Below are positions 32,864 through 42,937 of a stretch of DNA of 64,000 nt, in pieces (position 1 is the stretch's first letter; every line of letters starts with the position of its first letter). The notes beneath the pieces were generated by a model, which saw nothing but the letters and a program-made list of their open reading frames with translations, was not told where the DNA came from and ran no database searches. The stretch lies in NCBI RefSeq assembly GCF_002210105.1, contig NZ_AQQU01000009.1, forward strand, positions 1-64,000, in the 5' to 3' direction. The DNA comes from Oceanicola sp. 22II-s10i. GTDB lineage: Bacteria > Pseudomonadota > Alphaproteobacteria > Rhodobacterales > Rhodobacteraceae. Both the position numbers and the translations under genes were made by a program.

Positions 32864-33304
32864 TCAGCCCTTCAGCGCCTTTTCCGACGCCGCCCGCGCC
32901 CGCGCCGACGACCCCAGCCGGATGGTCGAGCTGGCCTTGGCCACCACCTCGCCGCTTTCCGACTTCAGGTGCCCCTCGGCGAATACCGTGCTGCGCCCCG
33001 CCCGTTCCAGCCAGGCCTCGGCCAGCACCAGACCGGGCCGCGCGGCGGAGAAATAGCTGACCTTCATCTCCAGCGTCAGCGGCACAACATCCGCCTGCCC
33101 GAGCGAGCGCACCGCATGGGCCATCGCGGCGTCGATCCACGCGGCGACAAAGCCGCCCTGAACGATCCCGCCCGAATGGCACATGTGCATCCCGGCCAGA
33201 TATTCGACCGACGCGCGGCCATCCTTCATCTCCACCACCCGCTGCAGGCCGAGGGTCTTGGATACCGTGCTCGCCTCGGGGTCGGTCCTGACGTCGTCGC
33301 TCAT
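32864..33304 (-). CDS. PaaI-family thioesterase
   Basis: A 146-aa hotdog-fold thioesterase with MCHSGGIVQGGFVAAWIDAAMA near residues 40-61, then LTLEMKVSYFSAARPG. It is a fourth hotdog gene in the window, separate from the tandem three. The start is ATG at complement 33302-33304. It is divergent from valS. Substrate unknown. Confidence 0.82.
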   Translation of the reverse strand: MSDDVRTDPEASTVSKTLGLQRVVEMKDGRASVEYLAGMHMCHSGGIVQGGFVAAWIDAAMAHAVRSLGQADVVPLTLEMKVSYFSAARPGLVLAEAWLERAGRSTVFAEGHLKSESGEVVAKASSTIRLGSSARARAASEKALKG

Positions 33305-33460
33305 TCGCTGCCTCTCATCATCCAGTCCCGCGCAACCTTCCGCACCGCGGCACGTTCCGCAAGCCACCACCCGCATCGCCCAAGGATGCGCAGGCCACCC
33401 GCCCCCTTCCCCTTGCCCCCCGGTTTCGTTATCTGACCCCGGACCGCAGGAGACACGTCG

Positions 33461-36400
33461 ATGGCCATGGAAAAGACCTTCAACGCCGCCGAGGCCGAGG
33501 ACCGCATCTACAAGGCGTGGGAGGCCGCGAATGCCTTTGCCGCCGGTGCGAACGCGCAGCCCGGCAAGCCCGCCTTTTCGATCATGATCCCGCCGCCGAA
33601 CGTGACCGGCTCGCTGCACATGGGTCATGCGTTCAACAACACGCTGCAGGACATCCTGATCCGGTGGAAGCGGATGCAAGGCTTCGACACGCTCTGGCAG
33701 CCCGGCACCGACCACGCGGGCATCGCGACCCAGATGGTGACCGAACGCGAGATGGCCGCGAACCAGGAACCGTCGCGGACCGAGATGGGGCGCGAAGCCT
33801 TCCTCGACCGCGTCTGGCAGCAGAAGGTCAAGTCGCGCGGCACCATCATCGGGCAGCTCAAGCGCATCGGTGCCTCCTGCGACTGGTCGCGCGAGGCGTT
33901 CACCATGGGCGGCGCCCCCGGCGATCCGGAGCCGACGCAGCAGAACTTCCACGACGCGGTCATCAAGGTCTTTGTCGACCTCTACAACAAGGGCTTCATC
34001 TATCGCGGCAAGCGGCTGGTGAACTGGGACCCGCATTTCGAGACGGCGATTTCCGATCTGGAGGTCGAGAACATCGAGGTCGCGGGCCACATGTGGCACT
34101 TCAAGTATCCGCTCGCGGGCGGGGCGACCTACACCTATGTCGAGAAGGACGAGGACGGGAACATCCTGTTCGAGGAAGAGCGCGACTATATCTCCATCGC
34201 CACCACGCGCCCGGAAACCATGCTGGGCGACGGCGCGGTCGCGGTTCATCCGTCGGATGAGCGCTATGCGCCAATCGTCGGGAAACTCTGCGAAATTCCG
34301 GTCGGCCCGAAAGAGCACCGCCGCCTGATCCCGATCATCACCGACGAATATCCCGACCCGACCTTCGGTTCGGGCGCGGTGAAGATCACCGGCGCGCACG
34401 ACTTCAACGACTACGGCGTCGCCAGCCGCAACGGCATCCCGATGTACCGCCTGATGGACACCACGGCCAAGATGCGGGACGACGGCCAACCCTATGCCGA
34501 GGCTGCGGAAATCGCCCAAGCTGTTGCAAAGGGTGAAAAGACGCTGAGCGTGGCCGAGGCTGACGCGCTGAACCTCGTCCCCGACCACCTGCGGGGCCTC
34601 GACCGGTTCGAGGCGCGCAAGAAGGTGGTCGAGGAGATCACCGCCGAGGGCCTCGCCGTGATGACCGAGGCGACCGATCCCCGGCTGGGCAAGGCCGCGA
34701 TCAAGGCCCCGCTGGAACCCTCCGAGGGCGGCGAGATGCGGACCGAGGAGGAAAACCTCGTCCCGCTGGTCGAGTCCAAGCCGATCATGCAGCCCTTCGG
34801 CGACCGCTCCAAGGTCGTGATCGAGCCGATGCTGACCGACCAGTGGTTCGTGGATGCCGCCAAGATCGTCGGCCCCGCGCTGGACAAGGTCCGCGACGGG
34901 GCGGTCAGGATCATGCCCGAGAGCGGCGAGCGGACCTACTACCACTGGCTCGACAATATCGAGCCCTGGTGCATCTCGCGCCAGCTGTGGTGGGGGCACC
35001 AGATCCCCGTCTGGTATGCGCCCGACCCCGCCGGCGATGACTGGATGTATGTCTGCGCCGCGACCGAGGCCGAGGCGCTGGACAAACTGCGCGCGCATCA
35101 TGGCGAGGATGCCGATTTCCGTATTGTCGACACCGCACAGGATGCCGCCGCGATCCTCGCGGATGACCTCGACGCGATGAACACCCGGACCGAGGGCAAG
35201 ATCCGCCAGCCGCAGGGCCCGATCTCGATTCCCGTCTTCCGCGACCCCGACGTCCTCGACACGTGGTTCTCCTCCGGCCTGTGGCCGATCGGCACGCTCG
35301 GCTGGCCGGAAAAGACGCCGGAGCTGGAGCGCTACTTCCCGACCTCGGTCCTCGTCACCGGGCAGGACATCCTGTTCTTCTGGGTCGCCCGGATGATGAT
35401 GATGCAGCTGGCCGTCGTGGGGGAAATCCCCTTCCACGAGGTCTACCTGCACGGGCTCGTCCGCGACGCCAAGGGCAAGAAGATGTCCAAGTCCGTCGGC
35501 AACGTCATCGACCCGCTCGACATCGTGGATGAATACGGCGCCGACGCCCTGCGCTTCGCCTCGGCCGCGATGGCGGCGCTCGGGGGGACGCTGAAGCTCG
35601 ATATGCAGCGGATCGCGGGTTACCGGAACTTCGGCACCAAGCTGTGGAACGCCTCGCGCTTCGCCGAGATGAACGGGGTGTGGGAGGGGCACGCAACACA
35701 GGCCACCCCGCCGCAGGCGACCGCCACGCTGAACCGCTGGATCATCGGCGAAACCGCCCGCGTCCGCGAAGAGGTGGACGCGGCGCTGACCGCCTACCGC
35801 TTCGATGACGCCGCCGCCGCGCTCTACCGCTTCGTCTGGGGCAAGGTCTGCGACTGGTATGTCGAGTTCTCCAAGCCGCTGCTGCAGGAGGACGCGCCCG
35901 AGAAGGCCGAGACGCAGAAGGTCATGGCATGGGTCCTCGACCAGTGCATGATCCTGCTGCAACCCATTATGCCCTTCGTCACCGAGGAGCTGTGGCAGAC
36001 CACCGGCCAGCGTCCCAAGATGCTGATCCACGCCGACTGGCCGACCTACACCGCCGCCGACCTCGCCGACGCCGCAGCCGACCGCGAGATGTCCTGGGTG
36101 ATCCAGCTGATCGAGGACATCCGCTCGGCCCGCGCGCAGGTGCATGTGCCCGCCGGTCTGCAGCTGCCGGTCGTCGTCACCGCCATGTCGGACGAGGCGA
36201 AGACCGCGTGGGACCGGAACGAGACTCTGATCAAGCGCCTCGCCCGGATCGACAGCCTCACCGCCGTCGACGCCTTCCCCAAGGGCTGCATCACCGTCCC
36301 GTCCGAGGGCGCGACCTTTGGCATCCCGCTGGAAGGCGTGATCGACGTGGCCGAGGAAAAGGCGCGGCTGGAGAAATCGCTGCAGAAGCTGGGGAAAGAG

Positions 36401-36553
36401 ATCGGCGGGCTGGAAGGCCGGCTGAAGAACCCGAAGTTCGCCGAAAGCGCGCCGGAGGAGGTGGTCGAGGAAGCCCGCGACAACCTCGCCGCCCGCCAGG
36501 GCGAGGCGGCGCAGATCGAGGCCGCGCTGAAGCGACTGGCCGAGATCGGCTGA
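33461..36553 (+). CDS. valS: Valyl-tRNA synthetase
   Basis: A 1030-aa class I synthetase that charges tRNA-Val and edits threonyl misacylation. [14 protein letters not shown] places the HIGH-type signature HMGH at 53-56, and KMSKS is at 674-678. The editing domain ([10 protein letters not shown]) is near 245 and an anticodon-binding helical domain plus C-terminal coiled coil ([19 protein letters not shown]) end the protein. ATG at 33461 follows AGGAGACACG. It is somewhat longer than the E. coli enzyme. Confidence 0.97.
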   Translation: MAMEKTFNAAEAEDRIYKAWEAANAFAAGANAQPGKPAFSIMIPPPNVTGSLHMGHAFNNTLQDILIRWKRMQGFDTLWQPGTDHAGIATQMVTEREMAANQEPSRTEMGREAFLDRVWQQKVKSRGTIIGQLKRIGASCDWSREAFTMGGAPGDPEPTQQNFHDAVIKVFVDLYNKGFIYRGKRLVNWDPHFETAISDLEVENIEVAGHMWHFKYPLAGGATYTYVEKDEDGNILFEEERDYISIATTRPETMLGDGAVAVHPSDERYAPIVGKLCEIPVGPKEHRRLIPIITDEYPDPTFGSGAVKITGAHDFNDYGVASRNGIPMYRLMDTTAKMRDDGQPYAEAAEIAQAVAKGEKTLSVAEADALNLVPDHLRGLDRFEARKKVVEEITAEGLAVMTEATDPRLGKAAIKAPLEPSEGGEMRTEEENLVPLVESKPIMQPFGDRSKVVIEPMLTDQWFVDAAKIVGPALDKVRDGAVRIMPESGERTYYHWLDNIEPWCISRQLWWGHQIPVWYAPDPAGDDWMYVCAATEAEALDKLRAHHGEDADFRIVDTAQDAAAILADDLDAMNTRTEGKIRQPQGPISIPVFRDPDVLDTWFSSGLWPIGTLGWPEKTPELERYFPTSVLVTGQDILFFWVARMMMMQLAVVGEIPFHEVYLHGLVRDAKGKKMSKSVGNVIDPLDIVDEYGADALRFASAAMAALGGTLKLDMQRIAGYRNFGTKLWNASRFAEMNGVWEGHATQATPPQATATLNRWIIGETARVREEVDAALTAYRFDDAAAALYRFVWGKVCDWYVEFSKPLLQEDAPEKAETQKVMAWVLDQCMILLQPIMPFVTEELWQTTGQRPKMLIHADWPTYTAADLADAAADREMSWVIQLIEDIRSARAQVHVPAGLQLPVVVTAMSDEAKTAWDRNETLIKRLARIDSLTAVDAFPKGCITVPSEGATFGIPLEGVIDVAEEKARLEKSLQKLGKEIGGLEGRLKNPKFAESAPEEVVEEARDNLAARQGEAAQIEAALKRLAEIG

Positions 36554-36636
36554 CCCAGCGGGCGGCGCGGTGGCTTTACGCCCCGCGCCGCAGCGCTACA
36601 CTCGCCTGCATTGATCCCGTGCATTGCGAGCCGCCC

Positions 36637-37527
36637 ATGTCTTTGTCCCGCGCCCTGCCCTTCGCCCTCGGCCTTGCCCTGCTCGCGCCGCCCGCGATGG
36701 CCGCCTCCCCCAGTTTCGACTGCACCAAGGCGGGCACACCGACCGAATACGCGATCTGCGACAACGACGAACTGGCCCGCCTCGACGTCGCGCTGGCCGA
36801 GGCCTATGCCCGCGCCCGCGCACGGGGCGAACCGGGGCTCAGGGACCGTCAGCGCGCGTGGATCAAGGAGCGCGACCGCTGCGGCGCGAATGTCGCCTGC
36901 CTGGCGGGGTCGATGCGCCAGCGCCTCGCGGAACTGGGCGCGCCGGTCCCCGGACAGGGCACGCCTCCGGGTGGCGGCGTTCAACCTCCTCCGGGGGGCG
37001 GCATCCAGCCTCCGCCGGGTGGGGGGATCCAGCCCCCGCCGGGTGGGGGGATCCAGCCTCCGGGCTTCAACCCGCAGCCGCCGGGAGGGGGCATCCAGCC
37101 CCCCGGCGGCAGTTTCCCCGTCTTTCCCGGCGGCAGCCTGCAGAGCGGCGGCCAGTCCGCGCCCGGCGCGTTCGGCCTGACCGGGCTCTACTGTGTCGGC
37201 TCGGCGGCGCTGGCCTTCCGGGACGAAGGCGACCGCGCCACGTTCAATGTCGCGTTGTTCCTGGAGAACGGCCACGCCTGCGGCACGCCGGACCTGAGCG
37301 CTACCTTCGAGAACGGCGGCTGGACCGCGCGCGACGGGGCCTGCACCCTGCGTGTCGCGCGCACCGACACCGGCCTGAGCCTGTCGGCGGAACCGATGCT
37401 GGACTGCCGGCAGCTCTACTGCGGGGCGCGGGCGATGATCCCGGACCTTGAATTCCCCTATGGCAGCCGGGCCCCCGCCGTGGCCGACCCGCTGGCGTGG
37501 AACTTCATGGAACAGGGCTGCGGCTGA
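36637..37527 (+). CDS. Secreted DUF1311/LprI-like protein with proline repeats
   Basis: A 296-aa protein with signal peptide SLSRALPFALGLALLAPPAMAA. Residues about 25-105 form an LprI/DUF1311-like domain with paired cysteines (FDCTKAGTPTEYAICDN... RDRCG...ACLAG). A Gly/Pro linker follows with GGGIQPPP repeated at least four times, and the C-terminal 120 residues are a second Cys-containing domain. It should be periplasmic. LprI proteins can inhibit lysozyme, but that is known for few members. ATG at 36637 has no strong ribosome site. Confidence 0.76.
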   Translation: MSLSRALPFALGLALLAPPAMAASPSFDCTKAGTPTEYAICDNDELARLDVALAEAYARARARGEPGLRDRQRAWIKERDRCGANVACLAGSMRQRLAELGAPVPGQGTPPGGGVQPPPGGGIQPPPGGGIQPPPGGGIQPPGFNPQPPGGGIQPPGGSFPVFPGGSLQSGGQSAPGAFGLTGLYCVGSAALAFRDEGDRATFNVALFLENGHACGTPDLSATFENGGWTARDGACTLRVARTDTGLSLSAEPMLDCRQLYCGARAMIPDLEFPYGSRAPAVADPLAWNFMEQGCG

Positions 37528-37584
37528 CACCCCGGCACGGCGCGGCGCCGCGCGCCGTCAGGCGGGACGAGCGCGCCCGTGCCG

Positions 37585-39546
37585 TCACGCCTGTCCGGCG
37601 CGCGATGCCGCATAGGCGAGATAGGCGTCGAAGCTCGCCGGGTTGGCCATGCTGTCGCGATTCACCACCTTCGCCGGATCGCCGCCCAGAAGCAGCTTCT
37701 TCACCGGAACCTCCAGCTTCTTGCCGGACAGGGTGCGCGGCACCTCGGCCATCTGGACCATCTCGTCCGGCAGGAACCGGGCCGAGACGCTGTCGCGGAT
37801 CGCCTGCGCGATCTTCCCCTTGAGCGCATCGTCCAGCGCCACACCTTCGCGCGGGACGACGAACAGCACCATGAAACTGTCCCGCCCGAGGAATTCGAGG
37901 TCGATGACGAGACTGTCCATCACCTCGTCCAGCCCCTCGACCGCGCGGTAGATCTCGGACGACCCCAGACGCAACCCGCGCCGGTTGATCGTGGCATCCG
38001 AGCGGCCATAGATCACAGATCCGCCCTCGGGGGTGATCTCGATCCAGTCGCCATGCCGCCAGACACCGGGATAGGTGTCGAAATAGCTCTCGTGCAGGCG
38101 CGATCCGTCCTCGTCACCCCAGAAGAACAGCGGCATCGAGGGCAGCGGCTCGGTGCAGACCAGTTCGCCGACTTCGCCGATCAGTTCCTTCCCGGCCTCG
38201 TCAAAGGCCCGGACCGCGTTGCCAAGCGCCCGGCACTGCATCTCGCCCGCCCTGACGGGCAGCATCGGGTTGCCCAGCACGAAGGCCCCCGCGATGTCCG
38301 TCCCGCCGGAAATCGGGGCGAGCCAGAGGTTGCGCTTCACCTCGCGATAAATCCAGTCGTAGCCCTCCTGGCTGAGCGGGGACCCGGTGGAGCCGAGCGA
38401 GCGGAGCGCCGAGAAATCCAGTTCCGCGCCGGGTTTCACGCCCGCCTTCTCGCAGCCCATGAAGAAGGCCGCGCCCGCGCCGAAGTAGGTCAGCCCCTCC
38501 TCGGCCACCATGCGCCAGACCTGCAGCATGTCGGGATGGTTCGGCGCCCCGTCGAACATCGCCACCCGCGCGCCGCGGCCAAGCGCCATCCACTGGCAGT
38601 TCCACATGATCCAGCCGGACGAGGTCATCCAGCAGAACCGGTCGCCGTCGCGGATGTCCATGTGCAGCGCCTGCTTGGTGCCCTCCAGCACCGCGCCGCC
38701 ATGGCCGTGGACGATGGGCTTGGGGTTGCCGGTGGTGCCCGAGGAATAGACGATCCACAGCGGATGCGAGAACGGCACCATCTCGGCCTGCGGGGCATGG
38801 TCGCCCTGCTGCATGTCCTCCCACGCCGACCAGCCCTCGGGCAGGCCGAAGAGCGCTGGCACCATCACCCGGTGCGCCAGCGTCGGCAGCTGCGCCGCGA
38901 TCTCCTCGGCCGAGGCGCGGCGGTCGTAGGTGCGGCCGCCGTGGACGTAACCGTCCTGCGCGATCAGCACCTTGGGTTCGATCTGGCGGAAGCGGTCGAC
39001 GATCGCGGCCTGGCCCATGTCCGGGGCGCAGAGCGACCAGACCGCGCCCAGCCCGACGGTGGCGAGGAAGGCGATCAGCGCCTCGGGCGCGTTCGGCAGG
39101 ATCGCGACGACCCGGTCGCCCTGCCCCACGCCCATGCCCCTCAGCGCCGCCTGCGCCGCGCCGATGCGGGCCGACAGTTCACCCCATGTCATCCGGGTCC
39201 GGCCAAAGGTTTCAGACCACAGGACCAGCGCGGTTTCGTCGGATTTGTCGGCGAAATGTCTGAGGAAGGGCGCGAGGTAGCTTGTCGTCGCGCCGGGAAA
39301 CCAGTCGGCGCCGGGCATCTTGCGCTCGGGCAGCACCTCGGACCATCCGGCGACGGGCAGGTCGAAGAATTCGATGATCGAGGTCCAGAATCCCTCCAGA
39401 TCGCTGACCGACCAGTCCCAGAGCGCCGGGTAATCCGCGAAGCTCAGGCCGCGTTCTGTTTCGAGCCAGCGGATGTAGTCGGCCATCACGGTGGCCTCGG
39501 CGCGCGCGGGCGTCGGGCTCCAGAGTATGGGGCGCGGGTCTGTCAT
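37585..39546 (-). CDS. Acetoacetyl-CoA synthetase
   Basis: A 653-aa AMP-forming acyl-CoA ligase. The ATP motif YSSGTTGNPKPIVHGHGG is near residue 265. Length and segments such as WSPTPARAEATVMADYIRWLE, GWIMWNCQWMALGRGA and SGKKLEVPVKKLL fit acetoacetate-CoA ligase (AacS), which feeds acetoacetate from ketone or polyhydroxybutyrate breakdown into metabolism. ATG at complement 39544-39546 follows GGAGGA. It is downstream of glutamate dehydrogenase but separated by repeat C and a terminator, so probably its own unit. Confidence 0.93.
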   Translation of the reverse strand: MTDPRPILWSPTPARAEATVMADYIRWLETERGLSFADYPALWDWSVSDLEGFWTSIIEFFDLPVAGWSEVLPERKMPGADWFPGATTSYLAPFLRHFADKSDETALVLWSETFGRTRMTWGELSARIGAAQAALRGMGVGQGDRVVAILPNAPEALIAFLATVGLGAVWSLCAPDMGQAAIVDRFRQIEPKVLIAQDGYVHGGRTYDRRASAEEIAAQLPTLAHRVMVPALFGLPEGWSAWEDMQQGDHAPQAEMVPFSHPLWIVYSSGTTGNPKPIVHGHGGAVLEGTKQALHMDIRDGDRFCWMTSSGWIMWNCQWMALGRGARVAMFDGAPNHPDMLQVWRMVAEEGLTYFGAGAAFFMGCEKAGVKPGAELDFSALRSLGSTGSPLSQEGYDWIYREVKRNLWLAPISGGTDIAGAFVLGNPMLPVRAGEMQCRALGNAVRAFDEAGKELIGEVGELVCTEPLPSMPLFFWGDEDGSRLHESYFDTYPGVWRHGDWIEITPEGGSVIYGRSDATINRRGLRLGSSEIYRAVEGLDEVMDSLVIDLEFLGRDSFMVLFVVPREGVALDDALKGKIAQAIRDSVSARFLPDEMVQMAEVPRTLSGKKLEVPVKKLLLGGDPAKVVNRDSMANPASFDAYLAYAASRAGQA

Positions 39547-39630
39547 GATGTGGTCCTCCCGGCGGGAAGGTTTCCATGCGGCGCGGGCGGGTGCAAGAGC
39601 GGGCGTGCGGCGCGCGTGGCGGGCGGGATT

Positions 39631-39698
39631 GCGGGGGCTCTGCCCCCGCCGTGGCTGCGCCACGGCTCCCCCGAAGTATTTGTGACCAGAAGAAGCAG
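39631..39698. repeat. Terminator-like repeat C, copy 2
   Basis: Two hairpins (GCGGGGGC-TCT-GCCCCCGC at 39631-39649; GCCGTGG-N5-CCACGGC at 39648-39666) precede CCCCCGAAGTATTTGTGACC and AGAAGAAGC. The tail matches 21141-21196 (reverse) and 45752-45790. It lies between the acetoacetyl-CoA synthetase and glutamate dehydrogenase genes. Confidence 0.6.
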
Positions 39699-39725
39699 GG
39701 GACCGGCGCGTGGTCCGCCGGTCCC
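39699..39725 (-). terminator. Terminator of the glutamate dehydrogenase gene
   Basis: A perfect 10-bp stem (GGGACCGGCG arm, 7-nt loop) lies 15 nt past the dehydrogenase stop. On the minus strand it is followed by CTGCTTCTTCTGG, a T-rich run supplied by the adjoining repeat C. Together they look like an intrinsic terminator. Confidence 0.7.
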
Positions 39726-39739
39726 ACCGCGTGGCGGGG

Positions 39740-41170
39740 TCAGAGGCCCTTGGCGCGGTAGCTGGCCGCGACCTTGCCGATCGACACGAGGTAGGCCGCG
39801 GTGCGCAGGTCCTCGACATCGTCGCGACCGTGCCAGACCTCGCGCATCGACTGGTAGGCGCTGCGCATCGTGTCGTCGAGGCCGGAGCGCACCAGCTCGA
39901 GCTCGTCGGCGCCGCGCAGGTATTTCTCCTTGAAGCCGGGCGACAGTTCCCAGCCGAGGCCCCGGTCGGCCGACAGGCGTTCTAGTTCGTGCACGATCAG
40001 TTCGTGGCGCGCCTCTTCCTGCCGCCGCTGCATCCGGCCGAAGCGGATGTGGCTGAGGTTCTTGACCCATTCGAAATAGCTGACCGTCACACCGCCCGCA
40101 TTGGCATACATGTCGGGGATGATCACCGTGCCCCTTGCGCGCAGGATCTCGTCCGCGCCCGCCGTGACCGGGCCGTTTGCGGCCTCGATGATCAGCGGCG
40201 CCTTGATCCGAGGCGCGTTTTCCATCGTGATCACGCCTTCCAGCGCGGCGGGGATCAGGATGTCGCATTCGGTTTCGAGCAGCGCCGCGCCGTCGACCGA
40301 ATGGGTCGCGTCGGGATAGTCCGACACGCCACCATGCCGGACGATCCAGTCGCGGACCGCGCGGACATTGAGCCCGTCGGGATTGTGGAGGGCGCCGTCG
40401 CGTTCCACGATGCCGGTGATCCGCGCCCCGTCCTCCTCGCTGAGGAACAGCGCGGCGTGGTAGCCCACGTTGCCGAGGCCCTGCACGATGATCCGCTTGC
40501 CGTCCAGCGAGCCGGTCAGGCCCGCCGCCGCCATGTCCTCGGGGTGGCGGAAGAATTCGCGCAGGGCATACTGGACCCCGCGGCCCGTCGCCTCGACCCG
40601 GCCCTGGATGCCGCCCGCGTTGATCGGCTTGCCCGTCACGCAGGCGCGGGAGTTGATGTCGGCGGTGTTCATCCGGTTGTACTGGTCCGAGATCCACGCC
40701 ATCTCGCGTTCGCCCGTGCCCATGTCCGGCGCGGGCACGTTCTGGGCCGGGTGGATCAGGTCGCGCTTGATCAGCTCGTAGGCGAAGCGGCGGGTGATCT
40801 GTTCCAGCTCGTGCTCCTCCCATTCCCGCGGGTCGATGCAGAGCCCGCCCTTGGAGCCGCCGAACGGCGCCTCGACCAGCGCGCATTTGTAGGTCATCAG
40901 CGCCGCCAGCGCCTCGACCTCGTCCTGGTTCACCTCGGGCGCGTAGCGGATGCCGCCCTTGACCGGCTCCATGTGTTCGGAATGGACCGAGCGGTAGCCG
41001 GTGAAGGTCTGGACCCGGCCACGCAGGCGGACGCCGAAGCGCACGGTGTAGGTGGCGTTGCAGACGCGGATCTTTTCCTCGAGCCCGGCGGGCAGGTCCA
41101 TCAGGGCGACCGCCCTGTTGAACATCAGGTCCACTGACTGACGGAATGACGGTTCGGCTGTCTTCTGCAT
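39740..41170 (-). CDS. Glutamate dehydrogenase (Glu/Leu/Phe/Val family)
   Basis: A 476-aa cytosolic dehydrogenase converting glutamate and 2-oxoglutarate/ammonia. PVKGGIRYAPEVNQDEVEALAALMTYKCALVEAPFGGSKGG (about 68-110) holds the catalytic Lys residues, PAPDMGTGEREMAW the substrate loop, and GLGNVGYHAA the Rossmann motif. The coenzyme cannot be stated with certainty; the overall form fits NAD(P)-type GdhA2 proteins. ATG at complement 41168-41170 follows GGAGGAACG; upstream in-frame codons look non-coding. Confidence 0.95.
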   Translation of the reverse strand: MQKTAEPSFRQSVDLMFNRAVALMDLPAGLEEKIRVCNATYTVRFGVRLRGRVQTFTGYRSVHSEHMEPVKGGIRYAPEVNQDEVEALAALMTYKCALVEAPFGGSKGGLCIDPREWEEHELEQITRRFAYELIKRDLIHPAQNVPAPDMGTGEREMAWISDQYNRMNTADINSRACVTGKPINAGGIQGRVEATGRGVQYALREFFRHPEDMAAAGLTGSLDGKRIIVQGLGNVGYHAALFLSEEDGARITGIVERDGALHNPDGLNVRAVRDWIVRHGGVSDYPDATHSVDGAALLETECDILIPAALEGVITMENAPRIKAPLIIEAANGPVTAGADEILRARGTVIIPDMYANAGGVTVSYFEWVKNLSHIRFGRMQRRQEEARHELIVHELERLSADRGLGWELSPGFKEKYLRGADELELVRSGLDDTMRSAYQSMREVWHGRDDVEDLRTAAYLVSIGKVAASYRAKGL

Positions 41171-41503
41171 CTCGGCGTTCCTCCCTTGCCGGTCGCGTAT
41201 CTTTTCAGCCTCCACCTTAATGCCGCAATTTCAACCAATGGATGACCGTTTCTTTAAGGAAATGTCGGAAAAGAACGAGAAACCGGGGCCTGAATTGACG
41301 GGATTTTCCGGAAGTGCGGCACCAAGTGCCCCGATTACGACCCAAAGGCATGTCCCCGGTGACATTGCAGCCGCGCTGGAAACGAAACCCCATTTTCGGT
41401 CTCGCCGTGGCCGCATTTCGGCCACGTTCCGAGTCTATCCCTTTGGACAAATTCAATAACCGGCGTCCGAGCCGGACCGCGACTTTCGCGAGGTAAGGTA
41501 GAG
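41171..41503. other. Divergent intergenic region, no gene seen
   Basis: A 333-bp stretch between divergent glutamate dehydrogenase and the TadG-like gene, less GC-rich than its surroundings. It should hold both promoters. It contains hairpins GGCAC-CAA-GTGCC near 41322 and CGTGGCCG-N5-CGGCCACG at 41406-41426. Short open frames exist on both strands but are mutual shadows without a ribosome site. No riboswitch was recognised. Confidence 0.5.
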
Positions 41504-42919
41504 ATGCGCAGACCGCGTTCCCTGAGCAGCCTTCAGGCCATTCGTCCCGCCGTCCGGCGGCACCTGTTCCGTTTCGCCCGCGAAGAGGACGGCGTGATGA
41601 TCGCGCTGGTCATCTTCCTGCTGCTGATCCTGCTGACCGTGGGCGGCGTCGGCGTGGACGTCATGCGGCAGGAAATGAACCGCGCCCGCCTGCAGGACGT
41701 GCTGGACCGCGCGATCCTCGCCGCGGCGGACCTCGACCAGACCTATGCCCCCAAGGACGTGGTGGAGGACTATTTCGAAAAGTCCGGCATGAAGGACTTC
41801 CTCACCAACGTCTCGGTGGATCAGGGATCGACCTACCGGATCGTGAACGCGACCGCGTCCACCCAGATGAAGACGCAGTTCCTCGGCAAGATCGGCTTTC
41901 CGACCTTCACCGTGAACGCCTATGGCCAGGCCGAAGAGAGCATCGGCGACGCGGAAGTCGCACTGGTGCTCGACATCTCCGGGTCCATGGGGTCGAACCA
42001 GCGGCTGCAGCGGATGCAGACGGCCGCCAAGGACTTCGTGGACACCGTGATCCTCGACGAGTCTCTGGACGCCGTTTCGCTGTCGGTCGTGCCCTACACG
42101 TCTCAGGTGAACGCCGGCGCCAAGATCATGGACCGCATGAACGTCCTGCGGAAACACGCCTTCTCGAACTGCATCATCTTCACGGATGAGGATTACGACC
42201 GCACCGATATCGGCACCACCCGGTTCTACGAACAAGGCGAACATTTCGAACTGACCGGCCACCTGAACGGGACGATCACGAACCCGAGCTGCCCGATGCG
42301 CAGCTACGAGGAAATCGCGGCGTTCAGCAACAACCGGCAGCAGCTCAAGCAGCAGATCAGCCAGTTCAACTCCCGCGCCAACACCTCGATCCACATCGGG
42401 ATGAAATGGGCGACCGGCATGCTCGATCCGTCCTTCCGTCCCGTCGTGACCTCGCTCGTCAGCTCCGGCGACGTTCCGGAGGCCTTCCTCGGCCGGCCGA
42501 CCGCATGGACATCGGGTGCGCTCAAGACAATCATCCTGATGACCGACGGCGAGAACTTCACGACCTACGGCATCCGTCCGCAGGCCTACGGCACGCCCTC
42601 GCAGCGCTATCACTGGCACCAGCATTCGCTGATCGACTGGGTGCAGGCCAATGTCGACCAGAGCCTCTGGAACGATTTCTACTTCGTGCGCTCCACGCCG
42701 GCGAACTCGGACTCGCTGCTGGACAAGATCTGCACAAGGGCGAAGGAGGCCGGAATCCTCGTCTGGACCGTCGGGTTCGAGACCAGCAACCACGGCGCCA
42801 GCGTCATGGCCAAATGCGCGTCGTCCCCCAGCCACTTCTTCCGGGTGGAAGGCGTGGAGATCAGCGAAGCGTTCAAATCCATCGCACGTCAGCTGAACAA
42901 GCTGAAGCTGACGCAGTAA
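41504..42919 (+). CDS. TadG-like protein with von Willebrand factor A domain
   Basis: A 471-aa protein with a Tad-pseudopilin N-terminus: basic leader, REEDGVMIALVIFLLLILLTVGGVGVDV membrane segment at about 27-52, then a VWA domain whose metal site reads DISGSMGS near residue 158. The rest is a long periplasmic VWA domain with several cysteines. TadG/TadE-type proteins are minor pilins of Flp/Tad pili. Two further TadE-like genes follow, but no tad secretion genes, so the machine must be encoded elsewhere. The ATG follows GAGGTAAGG. Confidence 0.85.
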   Translation: MRRPRSLSSLQAIRPAVRRHLFRFAREEDGVMIALVIFLLLILLTVGGVGVDVMRQEMNRARLQDVLDRAILAAADLDQTYAPKDVVEDYFEKSGMKDFLTNVSVDQGSTYRIVNATASTQMKTQFLGKIGFPTFTVNAYGQAEESIGDAEVALVLDISGSMGSNQRLQRMQTAAKDFVDTVILDESLDAVSLSVVPYTSQVNAGAKIMDRMNVLRKHAFSNCIIFTDEDYDRTDIGTTRFYEQGEHFELTGHLNGTITNPSCPMRSYEEIAAFSNNRQQLKQQISQFNSRANTSIHIGMKWATGMLDPSFRPVVTSLVSSGDVPEAFLGRPTAWTSGALKTIILMTDGENFTTYGIRPQAYGTPSQRYHWHQHSLIDWVQANVDQSLWNDFYFVRSTPANSDSLLDKICTRAKEAGILVWTVGFETSNHGASVMAKCASSPSHFFRVEGVEISEAFKSIARQLNKLKLTQ

Positions 42920-42937
42920 GCGGAGGGACGAGAGACC

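Noticed and set aside
32864-36145. 1093-codon minus-strand open frame through valS
   Set aside because: It only extends the small thioesterase frame upstream across an unmistakable valS on the plus strand. The thioesterase start is at 33304.
41217-41459. Overlapping 79-codon open frames on both strands
   Set aside because: They mirror each other in a divergent promoter region, with no ribosome site or recognisable domain.
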